This document shows, piece after piece, positions 57,415 to 64,000 of a stretch of DNA of 64,000 bases. Each line of letters opens with the position of its first letter. The first letter of the stretch is position 1. The notes beneath the pieces are model-generated. The model was not told where the DNA came from, made no database searches, and was given only the letters and a program-made list of their open reading frames with translations. The position numbers and the translations under genes are program-made. This DNA comes from Nostoc sp. CHAB 5844 (lineage in GTDB: Bacteria; Cyanobacteriota; Cyanobacteriia; Cyanobacteriales; Nostocaceae): contig NZ_JAIVFW010000005.1 of assembly GCF_020829595.1 (NCBI RefSeq), positions 9,974 through 73,973 on the forward strand, in the 5' to 3' direction.

Positions 57415-58680
57415 ATGAGCAACTATTTAGCCATCGCCACTGTCACCGCAACTTTGCAAAGAACATTGCAAGCCAGTGTCCAAATAGATGTGGATGGTGC
57501 GCGGGTGACAACCGTTAGACCCGATCGCCTGAATAATGCTACACCAGAAGCAGGAGTAAACATATATCTTTACGAGATTTTGTCCAATAGTGCTTGGCGC
57601 AGTGCTGATTTAAGACAACGCCACTCCGATGAGAAATATACTAAGCGGCCGCAAACAGGTTTAGATTTGTACTACTTGCTAACCTGCTATGGTAACGATG
57701 TGGAGTTGGAACCGCAGCGCCTCATGGGTAGCATTGTCCGCACCCTCAATAGTAAATCGATTGTCTCACAAGAGATGATTCAAGAAACAGTCGCCGATTC
57801 CACTTTCACATTTTTAGCCGAATCTAATTTAGCCGAACAAGTAGAAGCGATCGCCATCTCTCCTCTAGATCTAGATATAGAAGAAATCTCCAAAATTTGG
57901 ACGGTATTTTTTCAGACACCTTACTCCCTATCATTAGCTTATAAAGCCAGTGTCGTCTTAATTGATAGTGGCGAAATTCCGAAAAAACCCTTACCTGTCC
58001 GCAACATTCAGCGTCATGTTACACCATACCAACCAGCGATCGCTCACATCAAGGTAGCCGAAGAACTATCCAAACTCTGGCAAACTCAAAATGCTGCAAC
58101 ACCATTAATTCTCGCAACCAGTACCTTGTTAATTCAAGGCAACAAATTACACGCAGACATTACCCAAGTTCGCATTGGTAATGTCAAAGCAACTCCCCAA
58201 ACTGTTACAGATAAGCAAATTACTTTAGACCTTGCCACCATACCCATAGAATCATTACGAGCAGGTGTCCAAAATTTACAGGTAATTCATCCCCAACAAA
58301 AAGTTAATTCCAATGTTGTGCCTATCTTACTGCGTCCCACCATCCAAGAAGTCAGTGTATCTAATTTACATGGCAGAGGTAACGACCCGCGATCGTCTGA
58401 TATCAACGTTACTGTTAACTTTACAATTGATAAAACACAACAAGTAACTTTAGTTTTAACAGAACTTTCATTCACCCAATTTACTGGATACACCTTCGAC
58501 CAAACCAAGCATCGCCGCAACAACAGTAACTCAATTACCTTTGCCATTACTGATTGTTTACCAGGAAATTATTTAGTGCGCTTGGTTGTAGATGGTGCAG
58601 AAAGTTTACTCTCAGTAGATACAGATCCTCACAGTCCGACATTTGAAAGTTATATCGGGCCTGTAGTAGCGATCGCATAA
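57415..58680 (+). CDS. DUF4255 family protein, long form (Pvc16-like with Ig-like tail)
   Basis: A 421-residue protein. The N-terminal ~190 residues are DUF4255: ATVTATLQRTLQASV, VNIYLYEILSNSAWR, then TGLDLYYLLTCYGND and WTVFFQTPYSLSLAYKASVV. The C-terminal ~230 residues are beta-rich and TIG/Ig-like (LLIQGNKLHADITQVRIG, then VPILLRPTIQEVSV). This domain may decorate or anchor the tail end. It is immediately followed by the AAA+ ATPase (24 bp), the classical Pvc15-Pvc16 neighbourhood, though in reversed order. Confidence 0.85.
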   Translation: MSNYLAIATVTATLQRTLQASVQIDVDGARVTTVRPDRLNNATPEAGVNIYLYEILSNSAWRSADLRQRHSDEKYTKRPQTGLDLYYLLTCYGNDVELEPQRLMGSIVRTLNSKSIVSQEMIQETVADSTFTFLAESNLAEQVEAIAISPLDLDIEEISKIWTVFFQTPYSLSLAYKASVVLIDSGEIPKKPLPVRNIQRHVTPYQPAIAHIKVAEELSKLWQTQNAATPLILATSTLLIQGNKLHADITQVRIGNVKATPQTVTDKQITLDLATIPIESLRAGVQNLQVIHPQQKVNSNVVPILLRPTIQEVSVSNLHGRGNDPRSSDINVTVNFTIDKTQQVTLVLTELSFTQFTGYTFDQTKHRRNNSNSITFAITDCLPGNYLVRLVVDGAESLLSVDTDPHSPTFESYIGPVVAIA

Positions 58681-58704
58681 TGAGTTATATGAGATTTCAA
58701 GTTA

Positions 58705-60693
58705 ATGATAGATAAACTATTCACTCTAAACTATGAATGGCAAGCAGCTAATTATAATTATTTAATCAGCACACTAGATATAGTTCGCCATGCCTTAGTA
58801 CCAGAAAATCAACAAAAAAACGTCAACCCAGATTTTATTCATCACTCTCCGCCAGCCCTCCACACTCTCTGCCAACTTTTTGGTTTAACAGAATTTGAAC
58901 GTGATGTTTTGTTATTGTGCGTTGGCATGGAATTAGATCCTAATTGGAGTGTTTTGTGTGCCAACGCCCCAGGCAGTTTAGGAAAACCTTATCCCACCTT
59001 TATGTTAGCGACAGCAGTGTTACCGCAACCCCATTGGAATGCCTTTGCGCCTGCTGCACCGTTAAGAAAGTGGCAGTTAATCCAAATTGGTGAAGGTTCT
59101 GCCCTTAACCTGAGTCCTCTGCGAGTTGACGAAAGGATTTTGCATTATTTGTTGGGGTTGAATCACTTAGATGAAAGGTTACAAGGCATTGTTCAACCTT
59201 TGAAAATGCAAAGTGTTGAACATGTCTTCTCTCACCAGCAGTTAGCCGAACAGTTAGCCACAACTTGGGTAGAAACACAAACAGCATTGCCCATTATTCA
59301 GTTATGTGGCGATGAAATAGCCAGCAAACGAGCGATCGCCTCCACAGCTTGCAAGTTGCTTAACCTCAATTTACACCTAATGTCCAGTGGGACAATTATT
59401 AACTTGCGCCAGAACGAGATTAACGACTTGTTGCGTCTTTGGGAAAGAGAATCTATGCTCACCAATAGCGCCTTGTTATTAGATTGTGATGAAGTAGATT
59501 ATACAGACCCAGCCAAAGAAAATGCGATCGCCCATTTAATTGCTAGTATCTCCAGCCCTTTGATGATCACCAGTCGGGAAAAAAAGCGATCGCCCCAACG
59601 TCCCCTAATTGCAATTGAAGTCCAAAAACCCAATACCACCGAACAACGAATAATCTGGCAAAATGCTTTAGGCGAAGCAGCCACCAGCCTCAACGGCCAC
59701 GTAGACACCTTAGTTTCCCACTTCAGCCTCAACGCCTCTACTATTCAAACAGTTTGTGCAGAAGCCAAAGGCAAGTTAAAAGTCAAGAGTCAAAATAACG
59801 CACAGAATTCAGACTTCAGACTTCAGACTTCAGACTTCAGCACTCTCTTATGGGACACTTGCCGTTCTCAAGCGCGAACACGTCTCGATGAATTAGCCCA
59901 ACCACTAAAACCTAGTGCAACTTGGAATGATTTAGTATTGCCAGAAGCCCAACGCCAAGTATTACGTGATATAACAGCCCATGTGCGTCAACGGGCAAAA
60001 GTCTATGAAACATGGGGATTTGGCAATAAAGGAGGGCGTGGTTTAGGCATTAGTGCCTTATTTGCTGGTGCTAGTGGTACTGGTAAGACAATGGCAGCAG
60101 AAGTCATTGCCTATGAATTGCGCCTAGATTTATACCGCATAGATTTAAGCCAAGTGGTGAGTAAATACATTGGCGAAACCGAAAAAAACTTGCGGCGGGT
60201 ATTTGATGCAGCCGAAGCCGGAGGAGCAATCTTACTATTTGATGAAGCAGATGCTTTATTTGGCAAGCGTAGCGAAGTCAAAGATAGCCATGACCGTCAT
60301 GCCAATATTGAAGTCGGTTACTTACTGCAACGGATGGAATCTTACCGGGGTTTGGCAATTCTCACCACTAACTTAAAAGCTTCCTTAGATCAGGCATTTC
60401 TGCGTCGCCTTCGGTTTATTGTGCAGTTTCCCTTCCCCGATGTCACCCAGCGCACCGAGATTTGGCAACGTATTTTTCCGTCGCAAACTCCTACCCAAGA
60501 TTTAGACCATAGTAAGTTGGCCAAGTTGAATGTATCTGGGGGTAATATTCGCAACATTGCCCTGAATGCTGCTTTTTTAGCCGCCGACGCTGGGGAAGCT
60601 GTGGAGATGAAACATATTTTACAAGCAGCTAAAAGTGAGTACACCAAATTAGAACGACCATTAACAGATGCTGAGGTGAAAGGCTGGATTTGA
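58705..60693 (+). CDS. AAA+ ATPase of contractile injection system (Pvc15/Afp15-like)
   Basis: A 662-residue protein. The N-terminal region has LFGLTEFERDVLLLCVGMEL. A degenerate first AAA-like segment (about 185-340) lacks a proper Walker A. The C-terminal AAA+ module has Walker A GASGTGKT (455-462), Walker B LLFDEADALFG (D513, E514), and an arginine-finger region LDQAFLRRLRFIVQFP. Pvc15-like ATPases are needed for assembly or cargo loading of the particle. Residues about 352-376, between the segments, are encoded by in-frame heptamer repeat DNA (see 59810-59840). Confidence 0.9.
   Translation: MIDKLFTLNYEWQAANYNYLISTLDIVRHALVPENQQKNVNPDFIHHSPPALHTLCQLFGLTEFERDVLLLCVGMELDPNWSVLCANAPGSLGKPYPTFMLATAVLPQPHWNAFAPAAPLRKWQLIQIGEGSALNLSPLRVDERILHYLLGLNHLDERLQGIVQPLKMQSVEHVFSHQQLAEQLATTWVETQTALPIIQLCGDEIASKRAIASTACKLLNLNLHLMSSGTIINLRQNEINDLLRLWERESMLTNSALLLDCDEVDYTDPAKENAIAHLIASISSPLMITSREKKRSPQRPLIAIEVQKPNTTEQRIIWQNALGEAATSLNGHVDTLVSHFSLNASTIQTVCAEAKGKLKVKSQNNAQNSDFRLQTSDFSTLLWDTCRSQARTRLDELAQPLKPSATWNDLVLPEAQRQVLRDITAHVRQRAKVYETWGFGNKGGRGLGISALFAGASGTGKTMAAEVIAYELRLDLYRIDLSQVVSKYIGETEKNLRRVFDAAEAGGAILLFDEADALFGKRSEVKDSHDRHANIEVGYLLQRMESYRGLAILTTNLKASLDQAFLRRLRFIVQFPFPDVTQRTEIWQRIFPSQTPTQDLDHSKLAKLNVSGGNIRNIALNAAFLAADAGEAVEMKHILQAAKSEYTKLERPLTDAEVKGWI
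59810..59840. repeat. Heptamer repeat inside the ATPase coding sequence
   Basis: Four exact CAGACTT units plus a partial one, preceded by AAGTCAAGAGTCAAAA text of the intergenic type. They are read in frame as NSDFRLQTSDFST. Confidence 0.85.
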
Positions 60694-60806
60694 CACTGTG
60701 ACAAATGGTAGCGATCGCTAACTAACTTCTCAAGATAGTGCCAAAATTAATACTAACTATGTTTCAGTGATTAACCACTACTTTAAAAGATGGGAGAGTT
60801 GAGTAA

Positions 60807-61439
60807 ATGTACACAAGACAATATAAAACAAAAAAGACTGCCGGAAATTCTTCTGATATAGCAACCTCCAATCAATTCGCACCACGCCGTTTTGTCGTCC
60901 AGCCAGATGAGGCAATAACAAACAACCAAACGCCTGATTTGCAGACTCAATTAGACAAGAAAAAGCAATTTGGCAATAACCTGAAAAATATATCCGTATT
61001 TGCCAAAACTGTCACTCAACCCCAGCCACCCCAAATTCAGAGAAAGCTCACCATCGGCCAGCCAGGTGACAAGTACGAACAAGAAGCGGACAAACTAGCA
61101 GCAGATATAGTGCAGCGAATTAATGCACCTGAGAGTGACAAAGTTCAACGTCAAGAATTAACAGGCGATGAAGACAAACTGCAAATGAAACCAATAGTGC
61201 AGCGTCTTTCTTCAGTAAAGGCTAAAACACTACAAGCTAAGAAAGAGAAAGAGAAAGTGAACAAGAAAGATGAAGATGAAGATGACGAGCTAGAGGAAGA
61301 GCTAGAAGAAGAGGAAGAACTAGAAGAAGAGTTAGAAGAAGAGCTAGAGCTAAAGCTAGAGGAAGAGGAAGAGCTAGAGGAAGAGTTAGAAGAAGAGCAA
61401 GAGAAAAAGAGCAACAAAAAGAAAGAGAAAGAGAAATAG
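60807..61439 (+). CDS. DUF4157-cargo-like leader protein ending in a long acidic tract
   Basis: A 210-residue protein. Residues 1-~115 are closely similar to the start of the large DUF4157 protein at 62352: MYTRQYKTKK, NQFAPRRF, then LTIGQPGDKYEQEADKLAAD. Instead of the metalloprotease module it continues with Lys/Glu-rich sequence, ending in about 60 residues of almost only Glu, Leu and Lys. The coding DNA for this is a purine-only GAAGAG/GAGCTAGAG repeat. It follows the ATPase by 113 bp. It may be a broken cargo gene whose 3' end was replaced by repeat expansion, or a short acidic cargo or chaperone. The HExxH is absent. Confidence 0.65.
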   Translation: MYTRQYKTKKTAGNSSDIATSNQFAPRRFVVQPDEAITNNQTPDLQTQLDKKKQFGNNLKNISVFAKTVTQPQPPQIQRKLTIGQPGDKYEQEADKLAADIVQRINAPESDKVQRQELTGDEDKLQMKPIVQRLSSVKAKTLQAKKEKEKVNKKDEDEDDELEEELEEEEELEEELEEELELKLEEEEELEEELEEEQEKKSNKKKEKEK

Positions 61440-61535
61440 AAAGAGATTCCCCGAAATGTCGCCAGCAAATTCTTCTCTAGTGGCATTTCATATTCTGATT
61501 CAGCAATGCCAAAAAATGAGTTTAAGCTGTGGCAA

Positions 61536-61581
61536 GGCGATCGCTTGTTATGTGAACAATGATATCAATAGTGGCGATCGC
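61536..61581 (+). repeat. 46-bp direct repeat, left copy flanking Uma2 gene
   Basis: Two HIP1 octamers with the text tgttatgtgaacaatgat between them. The right copy at 62209-62253 differs by one substitution and one missing base. Confidence 0.8.
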
Positions 61582-61633
61582 ACCAACCATCACCTTGCTA
61601 AACTAAAATCACATCCCGCAGCATTCAGGAGCT

Positions 61634-62203
61634 ATGAGCGTTACCCGTTCCCAACCTCTTACCCTAGAAGCGTTTCTGAAGCTCCCAGAAACTCAGCCAG
61701 CCAGCGAATATATCAACGGTGAGATTATTCAAAAACCTATGCCGAAAGGAAAGCATAGTCGGTTGCAATTAAGGCTGTGCAATAGCATCAATGATGTAGC
61801 TGAAAATCAAAAGATTGCTTATGTCTTTCCTGAATTGCGTTGCAGTTTTGGTACACGCTCAATTGTGCCTGATGTAGCTGTCTTCAAATGGTCACGGATT
61901 CCTTTTGATGCGGATGGAGAAGCGCCCAACGATTTTTTACTGTGTCCTGATTGGACAATTGAAATCCTTTCTCCCGAACAAAGTTCCAACCGAGTGATTG
62001 GTAATATTCTTTACTGCTTACAACATGGTAGTCAACTAGGTTGGTTAATCGATCCAGGCGATCGCTCAATTGTCGTTTTTCGTCCGAGTCAACAACCAGA
62101 ATTGTTGCAGGGTAGTGATCGCCTACCAATTCTACAGGAAATCAATCTAAATTTGTCAGTAGAGCAAATTTTTAATTGGCTGAAAATGACAGATAGAAAA
62201 TAA
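61634..62203 (+). CDS. Uma2 family protein (predicted PD-(D/E)xK nuclease)
   Basis: A 189-residue protein typical of the cyanobacterium-rich Uma2 family (PF05685): LTLEAFLKLPETQPASEYIN, IIQKPMPKGKHSRLQ, the catalytic-type SIVPDVAVF Asp, WTIEILSPEQSS with Glu, and GWLIDPGDRSIVVF. Members have a restriction-endonuclease fold and occur in many copies; their role is not known. It lies between two 46-bp direct repeats and splits two related cargo-type genes, so it was probably inserted as a unit. The ATG at 61634 follows AGGAGC. Confidence 0.85.
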   Translation: MSVTRSQPLTLEAFLKLPETQPASEYINGEIIQKPMPKGKHSRLQLRLCNSINDVAENQKIAYVFPELRCSFGTRSIVPDVAVFKWSRIPFDADGEAPNDFLLCPDWTIEILSPEQSSNRVIGNILYCLQHGSQLGWLIDPGDRSIVVFRPSQQPELLQGSDRLPILQEINLNLSVEQIFNWLKMTDRK

Positions 62204-62208
62204 ATTGT

Positions 62209-62253
62209 GGCGATCGCTGTTATGTGAACAATGATATCAATGGTGGCGATCGC
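62209..62253 (+). repeat. 45-bp direct repeat, right copy flanking Uma2 gene
   Basis: Counterpart of 61536-61581. It starts 6 bp behind the Uma2 stop. Confidence 0.8.
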
Positions 62254-62351
62254 TATTTTTCTTCAGTAAGATAGTGCCAATTTTTTACAAAACCTCTGCC
62301 GCAAAACCACGGTAACTTTTATGCTGGCACAAAAATATCTGGAGGAGAAAA

Positions 62352-64000
62352 ATGTATAAGCGACATCACAATACACGTAAAGGATCTGCAAATCACTCTG
62401 ATGTACCAGCAAATCAATTTGCACCCCGTCGCTTTGCCATCCAGTCCCAAACCGAAGAACCAGAGCAAACACCAGATTTACAAGCTCAATCACATACAAC
62501 AGAAACATCTAGTAATAACTTAGCCAATATCTCAATTTTTCCCCCTGGCTATGAACCGCCACCACCACCAAGAGTACAGATGAAACTCACCATTGGTCAG
62601 CCAGGTGATAAGTATGAGCAAGAAGCTGACAAACTAGCAGCCGATGTGGTGCAACAAATCAATGCACCACAAACTCCACCAGTACAACCACAGCCACAGC
62701 AACCAGAAGAGGCATTAAGAAAAAAACCTTTAATACAACCTCTCTCGGATGCAAATGAAACTAGTGCGACACCAGATTTGGAAGCATCTATCCAACGAAT
62801 GCAGGGTAGTGGACAGCCTCTAGCACAGACGATTAAAGCACCAATGGAACAAGCATTTGGGGCTGATTTTAGTGGAGTGAAAATTCATACAGATGCTCAG
62901 TCTGACCAAATGAATCAATCAATTCAAGCGAAAGCGTTTACAACAGGACAAGATATTTTCTTTCGCCAAGGAACCTACGATCCTGGAAGTAGAGGCGGAC
63001 AGGAATTGCTTGCTCATGAATTGACTCATGTAGTGCAACAAACTGGCTCAGGAAAAGTCCAAAAATCAGAAGATAGTCAAAGACTTAACAGAGAAACAGT
63101 ATCTATTGGCAGAGCCGAAAAACAAATTCAAAGAATTACAGATCAGGAAGAAACTGAGTTTCAAAAGAAGTATAAATTGAGGTGGCATTCGATCAAAACC
63201 ACTCTGAACAGGATGGCAAAAATTAAAGGACATGAGGATTATGATGCATATAAAGCAGCTACAAACAAAGAAGATTTTACAGAAGCCTGTGAACTAGCTG
63301 CCAAAACGGAAAACACTTTAAGCGACAAAGATAAAAATGCAATGGCTAATGATATAGTCGTACCTCAAAGTTATTATCATGTCACAAAAAGCTTCAATAA
63401 AATCAATGGATTGGTAACAACAGGAGCCGCAACTTGCACCGGTTTAGCTATGTCTGCTAGTAACCAGGAAGGCGAAATTATATATGCTCTCACACATATA
63501 GATGGGGATAATAATATTCCTGAGATGATCGATGGTATGTTGAACGATATGGAGACTCAGATTAATGGTATTGTTGGACAAATTAATGCTTACATAGCTT
63601 CTGGGGGAATTGGATCACAAGGTAGTTTAGAACATACTCCCAAAAAGGTTGTTGACTATCTCAAGAGCAAAAATGTAGCTCTTCAGTTTGCCAGCCAACT
63701 ACAGCAGATCAGAATTGGAGGTAACTCCAAGCAAGGAGATCTTGTTAGAAGTGGCGAAAATGTTGATCAACTTCATAGAGAATCTGGTAACAAAGATGTA
63801 GATGGACTCATCCAACAAGTTAATGCTTTGCCTCAGATGAAAGGTGGTCATGCTTGGAAGAAGCTAGACCAAGAAGATGGGTACATAAGTGGTACACACG
63901 ATCCGATGGAACCGACAATTCAGCAAGTTTATGACAGAGCATTATCTTTAGAAAAAGCCGCAGACATTAACGACCAGAATCAGCAACAAAAACTGAAAAA
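62352..64000 (+). CDS. DUF4157 cargo/effector protein with candidate deamidase-like domain (3' end beyond window)
   Basis: 549 residues seen, open at the window edge. The ATG at 62352 has GGAGGAG upstream (62341-62347). Residues 1-~115 are a Pro/Gln-rich leader with LTIGQPGDKYEQEADKLAAD. Residues about 150-232 are the DUF4157 (eCIS core) domain: AFGADFSGVKIHTDAQS, FTTGQDIFFRQG and the zinc-protease motif HELTH (222-226). A linker follows. Residues about 335-420 hold GLVTTGAATCTGLA with C362, then YALTHID with H382 and D384. This strand-Cys-strand-His pattern resembles CheD/CNF-type cysteine deamidases. DUF4157 proteins are typical eCIS-associated cargo carriers; the toxic domain is inferred only. 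Confidence 0.8.
   Translation, partial: MYKRHHNTRKGSANHSDVPANQFAPRRFAIQSQTEEPEQTPDLQAQSHTTETSSNNLANISIFPPGYEPPPPPRVQMKLTIGQPGDKYEQEADKLAADVVQQINAPQTPPVQPQPQQPEEALRKKPLIQPLSDANETSATPDLEASIQRMQGSGQPLAQTIKAPMEQAFGADFSGVKIHTDAQSDQMNQSIQAKAFTTGQDIFFRQGTYDPGSRGGQELLAHELTHVVQQTGSGKVQKSEDSQRLNRETVSIGRAEKQIQRITDQEETEFQKKYKLRWHSIKTTLNRMAKIKGHEDYDAYKAATNKEDFTEACELAAKTENTLSDKDKNAMANDIVVPQSYYHVTKSFNKINGLVTTGAATCTGLAMSASNQEGEIIYALTHIDGDNNIPEMIDGMLNDMETQINGIVGQINAYIASGGIGSQGSLEHTPKKVVDYLKSKNVALQFASQLQQIRIGGNSKQGDLVRSGENVDQLHRESGNKDVDGLIQQVNALPQMKGGHAWKKLDQEDGYISGTHDPMEPTIQQVYDRALSLEKAADINDQNQQQKLK

Noticed and set aside
49662-60693. Prophage tail module
   Set aside because: No capsid, portal, terminase, integrase or lysis genes are seen. 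The AAA+ ATPase, two DUF4255 proteins and DUF4157 cargo are marks of an extracellular or thylakoid-type injection system.
61151-61486. Poly-serine open frame on the minus strand
   Set aside because: It is the complement of the purine repeat coding for the acidic tail; composition alone explains it.

Overview
The window looks like chromosomal DNA of a filamentous, probably heterocyst-forming cyanobacterium (Nostocales-like). The HIP1 octamer GCGATCGC is very frequent, short tandemly repeated heptamer/octamer DNA fills many gaps, and the gene content is typically cyanobacterial: bilin-binding sensors, Pix/Hmp-type chemotaxis genes, an Rre1/Ycf29-like regulator and DUF3386, DUF2808 and DUF7219 proteins. 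Species cannot be read from the sequence.

Layout. 1-2960: 3' end of a repeat-rich tail-fibre-like gene, a DUF2808 remnant, a VapBC-type toxin-antitoxin pair between 18-bp direct repeats, and a secreted phytase-like protein. 3.4-6.7 kb: two tandem paralogous Ser/Thr kinases between inverted copies of an intergenic repeat. 6.9-14.7 kb: housekeeping block with tRNA-Asp, gltX, a GAF-LuxR regulator, DUF3386, an Rre1-like response regulator and CIRCE-groES-groEL. 14.7-18.2 kb: accessory cassette of a HEPN-like protein and a 900-residue double P-loop NTPase, bracketed by the groEL terminator and a diverged copy of its 3' half, then a HicB-like remnant. 18.8-32 kb: signalling block with a diguanylate cyclase carrying two cyanobacteriochrome GAF domains, a TPR protein, a hybrid kinase, a phytochrome kinase with an Rcp1-like partner, and a PhnD-like lipoprotein coupled to two further kinases. 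32-39 kb: mixed metabolic and transport genes, several of them broken. 39.6-47.1 kb: a complete five-gene chemotaxis operon (PatA-like regulator, CheY, CheW, MCP, hybrid CheA) on the minus strand.

47.1-49.6 kb is a gene-poor stretch holding four minus-strand units that share a 5' box and end in a strong hairpin plus T-run, with a fifth terminator among them. I read it as an undescribed small-RNA array. 49.6-64 kb is an extracellular/thylakoid-type contractile injection system (eCIS/tCIS). On the minus strand lie a DUF4255 cap protein, sheath, three tube paralogues, two tail-assembly chaperone-like proteins and a 48-residue DUF6760-like protein. Divergently on the plus strand lie a dedicated histidine kinase/response regulator pair, a second DUF4255 protein, a Pvc15-like AAA+ ATPase and two DUF4157-type cargo proteins, one of which runs off the window. 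Baseplate, spike and tape-measure genes are not in the window and may lie beyond 64000.

Most interesting points: the last protein joins a DUF4157 HExxH module to a domain with a Cys/His arrangement reminiscent of CheD/CNF-type deamidases; its leader is duplicated on a neighbouring protein that ends in a long acidic tract; a Uma2 gene between 46-bp direct repeats sits between them; the HEPN-NTPase cassette looks like a conflict system inserted behind groEL; and intergenic short repeats have entered the coding sequences of cheA and the eCIS ATPase in frame.
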